Positions 16,958 to 25,608 of a stretch of DNA of 64,000 bases are shown here, one piece after another. The DNA lies in the NCBI GenBank assembly GCA_035649495.1, contig DASRJL010000110.1:65090-129089 (forward strand), given 5' to 3'. Numbering within the stretch: position 1 is the first letter of the stretch; each line of letters opens with the position of its first letter. The stretch comes from SG8-41 sp035649495 (GTDB lineage Bacteria; Pseudomonadota; Gammaproteobacteria; Burkholderiales; SG8-41). The position numbers and the translations under genes were made by a program. The notes below the pieces were generated by a model. That model made no database searches. It was not told the DNA's origin and was given only the letters and a program-made list of their open reading frames with translations.

Positions 16958-17998
16958 TCAAGCTCTAGTCCCGATCGCCCCGATCGCGGAGAAGAGATTC
17001 TCGACCGTCTGCCGGGGAATGCCCTTCGTGATGAACACGAGGCGCGTTCCGTGGTCCGCGCCGGGCCATGCCGCAAGCTCGATGGGAGGATGGAAGAGAT
17101 GCTGCACCCCCTGCACCACCATCGGGCCGCTCTTGCCTTCGACGTTGACGAGGCCCTTCACCCGCAGGAGGTCCGGACCGCGGAGCGCCGTCAGGACCTC
17201 TATCGTCTGCGTGAACGCCTGCCACGCGAGCGGCTTGTCGAAGCGAAGCGTGAAAGTCTTGATTGCCTCGTCGTGGTGGTGATGGTGGCCGTGCTCGTCG
17301 CCGGCATGGTCCTCTTTCTCCCCGTCGCCCAGCCAGCGCTCGACCTCTTCCAGGCGTGACTTCGTATTCGTCAGGCCCACGTCAACCAGGAACGCCGGAT
17401 CCACTTCCCCGTTCAAGGCCCGGGTGAACAGCGCGCGCGGGTTGATCTCGCGCAGGCGGCGTTCCAGAGCCTCTACCTGCCCGGCCGGGGCGAGGTCCGT
17501 CTTGGTCACCACGATGCGGTCCGCCAGCGCGACCTGTTTCACCGGCTCGGAAAACGAATCGAGCTGCCCCGGAGAATTGAACGCATCGACCAGCGTGACC
17601 ACGCAGTCGAGCCGGAACTGGTCGAGCAGCAGCGAATCGGTCATCAAGGTCTGCATGACCGGCGCCGGGTCGGCGATGCCGGTGGTCTCCACGATGACGC
17701 GCTCGAAGTCGATGATCTCGCCGTTGCGGCGCTTGATGAACAGCTCCCGCAGCGTTTCCTGGAGATCGGTGCGCAGCGTGCAGCACAGGCAGCCGCTGTT
17801 CAGCAGCATCATCTGCTCGGACGAGGTTTCGACGAGGTCGTTGTCGACGCCGATCTCGCCCAGCTCGTTGACGATCACCGCCACGCGGTTCATCTCCGGG
17901 CGCTTCACGAGCCGGTTGATGAGCGTCGTCTTGCCGCTGCCCAGAAAGCCGGTAATCACGGATACCGGAAGCCGTCCCGCCAGTGCGTCCTGCGCCAT
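16958..17998 (-). CDS. CobW/COG0523 family metal-handling GTPase with His-rich loop
   Basis: A 346-residue P-loop GTPase of the CobW/YjiA/ZNG1 group. The Walker A GFLGSGKTT is at 17-25, the metal-binding GCLCC at 69-73, the TKTD guanine-specificity motif at 165-168, and a His-rich loop (eight His in HAGDEHGHHHHHDE) at 231-243, followed by the CobW C-terminal domain. Such proteins use GTP to insert zinc, cobalt or another metal into clients; the His-rich loop favours zinc or nickel/cobalt. The ATG at 17998 was chosen because the upstream extension to 18205 overlaps the divergent response regulator gene. No Zur-like box was recognised. Confidence 0.9.
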   Translation of the reverse strand: MAQDALAGRLPVSVITGFLGSGKTTLINRLVKRPEMNRVAVIVNELGEIGVDNDLVETSSEQMMLLNSGCLCCTLRTDLQETLRELFIKRRNGEIIDFERVIVETTGIADPAPVMQTLMTDSLLLDQFRLDCVVTLVDAFNSPGQLDSFSEPVKQVALADRIVVTKTDLAPAGQVEALERRLREINPRALFTRALNGEVDPAFLVDVGLTNTKSRLEEVERWLGDGEKEDHAGDEHGHHHHHDEAIKTFTLRFDKPLAWQAFTQTIEVLTALRGPDLLRVKGLVNVEGKSGPMVVQGVQHLFHPPIELAAWPGADHGTRLVFITKGIPRQTVENLFSAIGAIGTRA

Positions 17999-18070
17999 CA
18001 GCGTTCCCGCTGTTTTCCAATGGGGCCTGCAGTATACTCCAGTGCAATTTCCTGGGAGAACCCTCCGGGC

Positions 18071-18751
18071 ATGAAGGTTCTCGTCGTAGACGATCACGCA
18101 CTGATCCGCGAGGCGTTGCGCGGCGTCCTGAAGGAGCTGAAGGACGACGCGACCATCGTCGAGGCGTCCAGCGGGCGCGAGGCCTTGAGTCTCCTCGGCG
18201 ACCATCCCGACTTCAGCCTCATCCTCCTCGACCTGAATCTGCCCGACCGGAACGGCTTTGCCGTTCTCGCCGAGCTGCGCGAGCGCTATCCCGCGGTCGC
18301 GACCGTGGTGCTCTCGGCTTTCAGCGACCGCGAAAACATCGCGCGGGCCCTCGACCTGGGAGCGCTCGGTTTCATCCCGAAGTCCGGCTCGCGGTCAGTG
18401 ATGCTGGGCGCCCTGCGGCTGGTTCTTTCCGGCGGCATCTACATACCTCCCGACATCCTCGCGCAGCGGGAAACCTCGCCCGCGGAGCCGAAGGCCGGCC
18501 GGCCCGCCCGGGACGGACGGCCTCTTTCGCCGCGCGATGCGGGCCTGACCGAGCGCCAGGTGGAGGTCCTCGCCCTCATGATGCAAGGCAAGAGCAACAA
18601 GGCGATCTGCCGGATTCTCGATCTCGCCGAGCCGACGGTTAAAAATCACGTCACGGCGATATTGAAATCCCTGAAAGTGACCAACCGGACCGAGGCCGTC
18701 ATTGCAGTAGGTGACTTGGGCTGGGATCTGCGGTCGACGGCAGGTCGCTAG
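18071..18751 (+). CDS. NarL/LuxR-family response regulator
   Basis: A 226-residue two-domain regulator. The receiver domain carries acidic DD at 7-8 and the phosphoacceptor D54 in LILLDLNLPD. A linker of about 30 residues leads to a LuxR-type HTH (about 160-212) with LTERQVEVLALMMQGKSNK and the recognition helix EPTVKNHV. It starts at MKVLVVDD, where CTCCGG lies upstream. It converges with the hybrid sensor kinase gene and their 3' ends overlap by 53 bases, so the kinase is its likely partner. It may control the eight-gene operon, though no binding site is identified. Confidence 0.9.
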   Translation: MKVLVVDDHALIREALRGVLKELKDDATIVEASSGREALSLLGDHPDFSLILLDLNLPDRNGFAVLAELRERYPAVATVVLSAFSDRENIARALDLGALGFIPKSGSRSVMLGALRLVLSGGIYIPPDILAQRETSPAEPKAGRPARDGRPLSPRDAGLTERQVEVLALMMQGKSNKAICRILDLAEPTVKNHVTAILKSLKVTNRTEAVIAVGDLGWDLRSTAGR

Positions 18752-20717
18752 GAAGACCCTCGGCCGCGCCCGCTCGCGACGCCCCGTCGGCGACCCGGCT
18801 CACTCTCAGGAGCTGGTTTACCATCGCGCGCAGCGCCATCGGTGCGACCGGCTTGTGCAGCAGGTGCAAGCCCCGGGCGCGCGCTTCGAGCAGGCGCTCG
18901 GGCGCAATGTCGCCCGAGATGAGAAACGCGGGAATGGGCGCCCGAAACGCCCTCCGCAACCGCTCCACCGCCCCGATGCCGGTGTTCCCGTCGGCCAACC
19001 GATAGTCGGAAATGATCAGGTCGGGACGGCGGTCGTCGCCGTCGAGACTGGCGAGCGCGGCGCGGTCCGATTCGGCGGTGACGACGAAGCATCCCCAGCT
19101 TCGCAGGACGCCGCGCATGCCGTCGAGAACCAGCGCATCGTCGTCGATCACCACGATCAATCTGCCGGCCGCGGGATCGGCCATGGCGTGGGCCGCTGCG
19201 GAAGGCTCCACCGGCCTGCGCCGCGGTGAAACGAGCGGCAGCGAGACCGCGAAACACGAACCCCTGCCGGGTAACGATACGAGCTCGACCGGATGATTGA
19301 GCAGGCGGCACAGGCGATCGACGATGGCGAGCCCCAGCCCGAGCCCTCCACGGTGCCCCCGATCGGGCGAAGCAAGCTGATAGAACTCCCCGAAGATCTT
19401 TTGCGTCTGGTCCGCGGGAATGCCCGCGCCGCTGTCGCGCACTTCGATCCGGATCCGGCCCCCGCGATGGCGGGCGCCCACGAGGACCCCGCCGCGATCC
19501 GTATAGCGCACCGCGTTGGAAACGAGGTTCAGCAATATCCGTTCCAGCAGGATCGGGTCGCTGCGAACCCACGCGTCACTCGGCACGACGCGCAGCCGCA
19601 GACCCTTTTCCCGCGCGGCCGGCGCGAACGTCCTCTCGATGCGCTGCAGGATCTGGTCGAGAGCAAGGTCGGTCGGTTCCGGAGCGAGCGCTCCCGCATC
19701 GAGCCGGGAGATGTCGAGCAGCGCGTTGAACAGATCGTTCATAGCCGTTACCGCGGCGTCGATCTGCGCCGTAACCCGCCCGCGCTCGGCCTCGTCGGTT
19801 TCGGTGCGCAACTGGGATACGAACAGGTTCAAGGCGTGGAGCGGCTGTCGCAGGTCGTGACTGGCCGCCGCAAGAAAGCGCGATTTCGCCAGATTGGCGG
19901 CCTCGAGCTGCTGGTAGAGCCGGCCGAGCTCGTCGTTCATCCGGTTCAGGTTCGTCGCGAGATTTCCGAGCTCGTCCCGGTTCGGGACTTCGAGCCGCCG
20001 CGAGAAATCCCCCGAAGCAATCTCGTCGAACCTCGTCTCCATGTCCTTCACCGGCTTGATCACCGACCAGGAGATCGCGTATCCGAGCACGAGCGCCAGC
20101 GCGATGCTTCCCACGCCGAATCCGAGGATCATGAGCTGCGACATCAGGTGCGCCGCCTGGCTCGCCTCGATGCTCGCGACCATGTCGGCCTCCGCGCGGT
20201 TCACGAGCTGGTTGGTGAGGCGCTCCATGCGGTCGGCGAGCGGGCTCGCCTGCGCGACCTGCAACGCCCTGCCCTCGAGCACCTTGCCCTGCCGGATCAG
20301 CTCGACCACCCTGGCGACGACCTGGATGAATTCGTCGTACTCCTTGCGCAGCTCGGCGAGCAGCCCCACCTCGTCCTTCGCCACGAACTGCAGGCGGTCG
20401 AAGTCGTAGCCGAACTGGTTCAGCTGGCGCAGCGTAGCCTCCAGCGTGCCCTCCTCGGGGACCAGCAGCGCGGCGGTGACGCTGTAGAGCTGCGCCGTCG
20501 TGTCGTGCTGGAGCTGGCGGTAGGCGGCGATCTTCCGCTGCAAGGACACCACTTCCTCCGCGTGGCGCTGCACGCCGGCCAGCACCTCGAGCCCGACCGC
20601 GCCCACCGTGATCAGCAAGACGACGATGGACAGAAAGGCCGCGAGCAGCTTGGTGCGTATCGTCACGGGCGCCCGCGCTACGAGCGCGGGGAGCCACTCC
20701 GTCAGCCAGCGCTTCAT
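18699..20717 (-). CDS. Hybrid sensor histidine kinase (two TM, HAMP, HisKA, HATPase, REC)
   Basis: A 672-residue inner-membrane kinase. The domains are: TM1 (about 22-44); a largely helical periplasmic sensor (45-192); TM2 (about 195-216); HAMP (217-268); HisKA with H287 in SHDLRQPL; HATPase with N-box NLVSNAVRY (397-405), DSGAG (428-432) and GGLGLGLAI (457-465); and a C-terminal receiver with D571. The C-terminal REC suggests relay or self-regulation. Its ATG overlaps the stop of the SCO1 gene, tying it to the operon of binding proteins. Its 3' end overlaps the convergent response regulator. The periplasmic helical bundle could read a partner protein rather than a small molecule. Confidence 0.93.
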   Translation of the reverse strand: MKRWLTEWLPALVARAPVTIRTKLLAAFLSIVVLLITVGAVGLEVLAGVQRHAEEVVSLQRKIAAYRQLQHDTTAQLYSVTAALLVPEEGTLEATLRQLNQFGYDFDRLQFVAKDEVGLLAELRKEYDEFIQVVARVVELIRQGKVLEGRALQVAQASPLADRMERLTNQLVNRAEADMVASIEASQAAHLMSQLMILGFGVGSIALALVLGYAISWSVIKPVKDMETRFDEIASGDFSRRLEVPNRDELGNLATNLNRMNDELGRLYQQLEAANLAKSRFLAAASHDLRQPLHALNLFVSQLRTETDEAERGRVTAQIDAAVTAMNDLFNALLDISRLDAGALAPEPTDLALDQILQRIERTFAPAAREKGLRLRVVPSDAWVRSDPILLERILLNLVSNAVRYTDRGGVLVGARHRGGRIRIEVRDSGAGIPADQTQKIFGEFYQLASPDRGHRGGLGLGLAIVDRLCRLLNHPVELVSLPGRGSCFAVSLPLVSPRRRPVEPSAAAHAMADPAAGRLIVVIDDDALVLDGMRGVLRSWGCFVVTAESDRAALASLDGDDRRPDLIISDYRLADGNTGIGAVERLRRAFRAPIPAFLISGDIAPERLLEARARGLHLLHKPVAPMALRAMVNQLLRVSRVADGASRAGAAEGLPSDLPSTADPSPSHLLQ

Positions 20718-21307
20718 CGGGGTTTCGCTTCCCCGGACAGGTTTTTCAGGTCGCGGAGCATCTCGTCCGGATTGAAACGAGTCCCCATGTATTGCACGCG
20801 CAGCGTTCCGCTCCGATCGACGAGGGATGTGAGAAAAGTGTGGTCCACGTCGCCGCGGGGCGTCTTCTTGTAGTAAACCCCGTAATGCCTGGCCACTTCG
20901 CGTATCTCAGCCGGTGTGCCGCTCAGGAACGACCAGCCGCGGGGATTTGCCCGGTACGCCTCGGCATAGCGCTTGAGCACTGCCGGCGTATCGCGCTCGG
21001 GGTCCACCGTGATCGAGACGAACTGGACGTCGGGCCCGAACGAGGCGCCGAGTCTGTCCTGCAGGCCGGCCATGGTAGCCGTGAGCAGCGGACAGGTGTC
21101 GGCGCAGCTCGCAAAGATGAACGTGATCGCGAGGACCTTGCCGCGCAAGTCCTTCAGGGCGACGCGCCTGTCGTCCTGACTGGTCAGCGTGAACTCCGGG
21201 GCGGGACCGATTTTTGCGAGGCGCTCGTTCTTGCGGGACTCATGGCATGGAGCGTCGGCAGGCCACGCGAGGGCAACCGCAAAAACGACGGCGATTGCCC
21301 GGTCCAT
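20714..21307 (-). CDS. SCO1/SenC-family copper chaperone
   Basis: A 197-residue exported thioredoxin-fold protein. The signal peptide ends near residue 18; the copper site CADTC is C68 and C72; the third ligand His is in DVDHTFL. SCO1 proteins deliver copper to cytochrome oxidase CuA or act as thiol-disulfide reductants. No oxidase genes are nearby, so the client here may be a product of the same operon, whose four binding proteins are rich in conserved cysteines. The ATG at 21307 begins the signal peptide, 11 bases after the stop of the first binding protein; the stop overlaps the kinase start by four bases. Confidence 0.9.
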   Translation of the reverse strand: MDRAIAVVFAVALAWPADAPCHESRKNERLAKIGPAPEFTLTSQDDRRVALKDLRGKVLAITFIFASCADTCPLLTATMAGLQDRLGASFGPDVQFVSITVDPERDTPAVLKRYAEAYRANPRGWSFLSGTPAEIREVARHYGVYYKKTPRGDVDHTFLTSLVDRSGTLRVQYMGTRFNPDEMLRDLKNLSGEAKPR

Positions 21308-21318
21308 GCGCCGGGTTT

Positions 21319-22347
21319 TCAAGCCTTGAGCTCCTTCCTCAGGGCATGGAGAAAGCGCCAGTCTGTGCCCTGGGCGATGATCTTCTGCGGGGTCGACTTG
21401 ATCATTCCCGCCTCCTGCAGCCGCAAAGCGTAGAAGCGAATGGTGTCCTCGGGGTCGTACTCGCGCCATTTGCCGTAGGGCAGCTCCCTCATGACCTGGA
21501 GCGCGTACTCGTAGCGGCCCGCATAGCCCTTGTCGACGAGTGCGCGTGCCGCCCCCTGTGGATCGGCCGCGCATGCGTCGGCCGACTTGAGAATCGCGCG
21601 CAGCGCGCGCCTGGTCGCTACCGGGTTCCTGCGCACGAATTCCTTCCGCGCCGTAAGCAGACAGCAGAAATACTGCGACCAGGGACGGTCGGTCGCGCTG
21701 TTGACGATCACGTGGCCGACCTTGCGCGCCCTCAGTTCCTGAGGCTGGGGCGGGAACCCGAGAAACACGTCAGCCTTCCCTTCCAGGAACAGGCGCATCG
21801 ACCCTTCGTTGGTGTACGGACCCAGATGCCCTTCCGGCGAGATCCACTTGATGTCCCGGTGCGGGTCGAGTCCGACATTCGCCGCGATGCTCGCCAGGAA
21901 GACGTGCTCCGCGCCGTTCAAGGACGCAACCGCGGCGACTTTGCCTTTCAGGTCACGGATGCGCTGGATCCGCTCCGTGGCGACCACCTCGAAACAGCCG
22001 ACGTGGACCCCCGCGAGAAACACCACCGGGTCGCCCGCCTCGACGCGGATGATGTTGGGGCCGACGAAATTCAGGCTCATGTCCGCGTCCCCCGCTGCCA
22101 GGCGCACCGAAACCGCGCCGGTCGGCATGTCCACGTAGCTCACGTCCGTGAATCCTTCGGCCCGCAGCAGATCCTCCGCGATGTACTGGGGCGCCCAGCA
22201 GATGCTGCCTGTCTTCAACAGCCGCAGACGCGTCGTCTCCGGCGGCGGCTCGGCGCCGGCGGCTCCGCCTCCCATTCCGAGGAAGGCCGTTCCGGCGAGA
22301 GCAGAACTCACGAATTCCCTGCGGCTCCATCCCCGTTCTCGCCTCAT
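21319..22347 (-). CDS. Tat-exported ABC-type (NMT1/THI5-like) substrate-binding protein, copy 1
   Basis: A 342-residue periplasmic-binding-protein fold of the NitT/TauT (NMT1/SsuA-like) group. The N-terminus has a twin-arginine signal (SRREFV), then the mature start EPPPETTRLRLL. Conserved cysteines are C50 (SICWAPQY), C118 (HVGCFEV), C228-C229 (WSQYFCC) and C259. It is the last of four tandem paralogues in one operon and lies 11 bases before the SCO1 gene. No ABC permease or ATPase is encoded nearby, so classical uptake is not supported. Copy 1 carries a slightly longer loop (PEGHLGPYTNEG) than the others. The ligand is unknown. Confidence 0.9.
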   Translation of the reverse strand: MRRERGWSRREFVSSALAGTAFLGMGGGAAGAEPPPETTRLRLLKTGSICWAPQYIAEDLLRAEGFTDVSYVDMPTGAVSVRLAAGDADMSLNFVGPNIIRVEAGDPVVFLAGVHVGCFEVVATERIQRIRDLKGKVAAVASLNGAEHVFLASIAANVGLDPHRDIKWISPEGHLGPYTNEGSMRLFLEGKADVFLGFPPQPQELRARKVGHVIVNSATDRPWSQYFCCLLTARKEFVRRNPVATRRALRAILKSADACAADPQGAARALVDKGYAGRYEYALQVMRELPYGKWREYDPEDTIRFYALRLQEAGMIKSTPQKIIAQGTDWRFLHALRKELKA

Positions 22348-22411
22348 ATGCGTCTCCTCCGAAACGACTGCGTAGCAGCTTTCGAACAGCCTGCTTCCCC
22401 GGTGGGCGGCA

Positions 22412-23431
22412 TCATGCCTTCATCTCTTTCTTGAGTTCTCGCCAAAAGCGCCAGTCCGTTCCCCGCGCGATGATCTTTGCCGGGCTCGACTTGATCATGC
22501 CAGCCTCGTTGAGGCGCAACGCATAAAAGCGCACGGTATCCTCGGCGTCGAAGTCCCGCCAGCGGCCGTAGGGCACGCTCTTCATGGCCTGGAGCGCGTA
22601 GTCGTAGTTCTTCGTGAATCCGCGCTCGACGAGAGTCCGGGCAGCGCGCTCGGGCTGGTCGGCGCAAATCTGGTCCGCCTTGAGGATGGCCCGGATCGCG
22701 CGTTTGGTGGCAACGGGGTGCTTCTGGACGAACTGCCGGTTCCCGGCCACCAGACAACAGAAGTACTGCGACCAGGGCCGATCCACGGCGCTGTTGACTA
22801 CCACGTGCCCGATCTTCTTCGCGCGGAGCTCTTGAGGGTCAGGCGGAAACCCCATATAGCCGTCGATCTTCCCTTCGGCAAGCAGCCGCTTCGCCTCTGC
22901 CGGCGGCCGTTCGATGAAGTCGACATCCTTCCCCGCGCGGAGCCCCACGTATGCCAGCATGGCGGTGAGGAATACGTGGGGACTCGATCCGAACGCCGGT
23001 ACTGCGACGGTCTTCCCGCGGAGGTCCCGGATGGCGCGGACGCGATCGGTGCCGAAGAGTTCGAAGCATCCCGCGTGCACTCCGGCGAGGAGCACGAGCG
23101 GAGTGCCGAGGTCGATCTGGACCACCGACGGGGCGATGAACCCCTGACTGATATCGAGTTCTCCTGAGCCCAGGCGCCCGTACGCGGCGATGCCCTCCTC
23201 CGGAAACTCCAGGTACTGGACGTCCGTGAATCCTTCGGCACGAAGCAATCCCTCTGCCACGTACTGAGGCGCCAGGCACAGGCTGGGAAACTTGAGGAGC
23301 CGCAGCCGGGTCGTCTCCGGCGGCGGTTCAGCCGCCGCGCTTGCCGGCCGCAACCCCAGGACCGCGCCCGTTCCTGCAAGAGCGGCGGACCCAAGAAACG
23401 CCCTGCGGTCCGATCGAATTCCCGTGCTCAC
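22412..23431 (-). CDS. Tat-exported ABC-type substrate-binding protein, copy 2
   Basis: A 339-residue paralogue of the neighbouring genes. The Tat motif is DRRAFL, the mature protein begins EPPPETTRLRLLKFPSLC, and all five family cysteines are retained (SLCLAPQY, HAGCFEL, WSQYFCC, QICADQP). The first lobe differs most between copies: copy 2 has FPEEGIAAYGRLGSG where others have different residues, which suggests different ligands on a common frame. It is spaced 64 bases from copy 1 and 36 from copy 3. It probably arose by tandem duplication. Confidence 0.9.
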   Translation of the reverse strand: MSTGIRSDRRAFLGSAALAGTGAVLGLRPASAAAEPPPETTRLRLLKFPSLCLAPQYVAEGLLRAEGFTDVQYLEFPEEGIAAYGRLGSGELDISQGFIAPSVVQIDLGTPLVLLAGVHAGCFELFGTDRVRAIRDLRGKTVAVPAFGSSPHVFLTAMLAYVGLRAGKDVDFIERPPAEAKRLLAEGKIDGYMGFPPDPQELRAKKIGHVVVNSAVDRPWSQYFCCLVAGNRQFVQKHPVATKRAIRAILKADQICADQPERAARTLVERGFTKNYDYALQAMKSVPYGRWRDFDAEDTVRFYALRLNEAGMIKSSPAKIIARGTDWRFWRELKKEMKA

Positions 23432-23467
23432 GTATCTCCTTCCCGGCCATTCCGTGCGCCGACGGCG

Positions 23468-24481
23468 TCAAGCCTTCAACTCTTTCCTGAGCTCTTTCCA
23501 GAAACGCCAATCCCCCCCCTGCGCGATGATCTTTGCCGGGCTCGACTTGATTATCCCGGCGTCGTGCAGGCGCAGCGCGTAGAAGCGCATCGTATCCACG
23601 GGGTCGCATTCTCTCCATTTGCCGTAGGGAATATCCTTGAGCGCTTGCAGGGCGTAGTCGTACCGCGGCGTGAAGCCCTTGTCGACTATCGATCGAGCAG
23701 CGACCTCCGGCTGGAGGGCACAGATGTCGGCAGCCTTGAGGATGGCCCGTAGCGCCCGCTTGGTGGCGACCGGGTGCTTTTGAACGAATCCACGATTCCC
23801 GATTGCCATGCAACAGAAGTACTGCGACCAGGGCCGGTCCACTGCGCTGTTGACGATCACGTGGCCGATCCTTCTTGCTCGCAACTCCTGTGACGCCGGA
23901 GGAAGCGCCAGGAGCCCGTCGATCGTGCCGTCCGCGAGGAGCTGCATCGCGGTCGATGGCGCATGGAAGACCCAGCGCACGTCCCTGGCGGGGTCCACGC
24001 CGACGTAGGCGAGCATGCTCGACAGGAAAACCTGTTCCGTCGATCCCATCGCCGGTATCGCCACGGTTCTCCCCTTCAGGTCGCGGACCGAGCGAATCCG
24101 CTCCGTCGCGAAGACTTCGAGGCACCCGATGTGAACACCGGCGAGGACAAAGACAGGATCGCCGGCGTCGACATGGACGACGGTAGGAGCGGCGAAGAAC
24201 AACGTGATGTCGGCCTGACCCGCGATCAGCGCCTTCACCTTGGCGGCGGTGGATTCCACTTTGACGTATTGCACGTCGGTGAACCCCTCGGTCTTCAGGA
24301 GCTCCCCGGCGACGTATTCGGGCGCCACGCAGACCGCCGGCAGCCGAATCAGGCGAAGACGCGTTGTCTCCGGCGGTGGCTCGGCGACAGCGAATCCGGG
24401 TCGAACTCCCAGCACGGCAGCCGCTCCCGAGAGCGCGGTGCCCAGAAATTCTCTACGGCTCCAACGGTCCTCGTTATTCAT
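23468..24481 (-). CDS. Tat-exported ABC-type substrate-binding protein, copy 3
   Basis: A 337-residue paralogue. The Tat motif is SRREFL and the mature start is EPPPETTRLRLI. The five cysteines are present (AVCVAPEY, HIGCLEV, WSQYFCC, DICALQP). The C-terminus ends in the block WRFWKELRKELKA shared with copy 4, and the DNA at the 3' ends of copies 3 and 4 is almost identical over about 40 bases, pointing to recent duplication or gene conversion. A start ATG at 24481 places the Arg pair close to the N-terminus, as Tat signals require. Confidence 0.9.
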   Translation of the reverse strand: MNNEDRWSRREFLGTALSGAAAVLGVRPGFAVAEPPPETTRLRLIRLPAVCVAPEYVAGELLKTEGFTDVQYVKVESTAAKVKALIAGQADITLFFAAPTVVHVDAGDPVFVLAGVHIGCLEVFATERIRSVRDLKGRTVAIPAMGSTEQVFLSSMLAYVGVDPARDVRWVFHAPSTAMQLLADGTIDGLLALPPASQELRARRIGHVIVNSAVDRPWSQYFCCMAIGNRGFVQKHPVATKRALRAILKAADICALQPEVAARSIVDKGFTPRYDYALQALKDIPYGKWRECDPVDTMRFYALRLHDAGIIKSSPAKIIAQGGDWRFWKELRKELKA

Positions 24482-24542
24482 CGATACTCATCACAAGCCA
24501 TCGGCGTTCATGCACGCGGAGTCGCCACGCGCGCACGGCGCA

Positions 24543-25568
24543 TCAGGCTTTCAACTCTTTCCTGAGCTCTTTCCAGAAACGCCAATCGGCCCCCTGGTTG
24601 ATGATCTTCGCCGGGCTCGACTTGATCATCCCGACTTCGCGCAGCCGCAGGGAATAGAACTGCACGGTGTCCTCTGGATCGAGCTCGCGCCAGCGGCCGT
24701 ACGGCAGCTCCTTGATGGCCTGCAGGGCATAGTCGTAGCTCTTCGCCCGGCCCCACGCGACGGCTGCTCTGGCGGCTCTCTCGGGATCCGCGACGCAGAG
24801 ATCGGCCGCTTTCAGGATGGCACGCAGCGCACGCTTCGTGGCCACCGGATTCTTTCGCACGAAGTCCCTGTTGCCGAACAGCATGCAGCAGAAGTACTGG
24901 GACCACGGCCGGTCTACGGCGCTGTTGACGACGACGCGCCCGATTTTCTTCGCGCGGAATTCCTGCGGGTTCGTCGGGAAGCCGAGGTAGGCGTCTATCC
25001 GGCCTTCCGCGAGAAGCTTCATCGATTCATCGGCGGAATGGTTGACCCAGTTGATGTCCTTGCGCGGGTCGAGGCCCACGTACGCCGCCATGCTCGCGAG
25101 AAACGCGTAGGGGCTGGGATCCAGCTCGGGAACGGCGACCGTGCGTCCCTTCAAGTCCCGGATCCCGCGGATCTGCTCGCTACCCAGCAGCTCGAAACAG
25201 CCGACATGTTCTCCCGCCAGCATGACGATCGGATCGCCCGCCTCGATCCGCAGGATCACCGGCGCCGCAAAGTGCCCGCCGATGTCCGCCGCCCCGGAGG
25301 CGAGGGCCCGCTCCACTCCCCGCGTTCCGCCCTCCGTCGGCAGATACTGGACGTGCGTGAAGCCCTCGGCACGAAGCAGCGTATCGGCGACCCATTCCGG
25401 ACTGCGGCAGGTGCTGGGGGAGATGGGAATCCGCAGGCGCGTCGTCTCCGGCGGCGGTTCGGCCGCTGCCGGTGCATATCGAAGTCCCAGCAAGGCCGAA
25501 GTACCTGCAAGGCCTACGGCGTTCAGGAATTCACGCCGGCGCCACCCTTTGCCTTCCCCGTTGCGCAT
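24543..25568 (-). CDS. Tat-exported ABC-type substrate-binding protein, copy 4
   Basis: A 341-residue paralogue and first of the four in transcription order. The start at 25568 gives a Tat signal with RRREFL; the longer open frame to 25784 is antisense to the upstream monoheme gene and was not used. The family cysteines are kept (STCRSPEW, HVGCFEL, WSQYFCC, DLCVADP), but the ligand-side motif changes from APQY to SPEW. It lies 40 bases after the stop of the monoheme protein gene, consistent with one transcript. Confidence 0.9.
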   Translation of the reverse strand: MRNGEGKGWRRREFLNAVGLAGTSALLGLRYAPAAAEPPPETTRLRIPISPSTCRSPEWVADTLLRAEGFTHVQYLPTEGGTRGVERALASGAADIGGHFAAPVILRIEAGDPIVMLAGEHVGCFELLGSEQIRGIRDLKGRTVAVPELDPSPYAFLASMAAYVGLDPRKDINWVNHSADESMKLLAEGRIDAYLGFPTNPQEFRAKKIGRVVVNSAVDRPWSQYFCCMLFGNRDFVRKNPVATKRALRAILKAADLCVADPERAARAAVAWGRAKSYDYALQAIKELPYGRWRELDPEDTVQFYSLRLREVGMIKSSPAKIINQGADWRFWKELRKELKA

Positions 25569-25608
25569 CGATCGCTCCCTGATGCTGTGCCCGGAAAACG
25601 CGGCCCGG

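Noticed and set aside
17999..18070. Zur or Fur box between the CobW gene and the response regulator
   Set aside because: No sequence close to the known palindromic boxes was seen in the 72-base gap.
20714..21307. SCO1/SenC as the missing SenC of the selenoneine pathway
   Set aside because: The SCO1-family SenC name is unrelated to the SelD-like SenC that works with SenB; the CxxxC copper site identifies it as SCO1.
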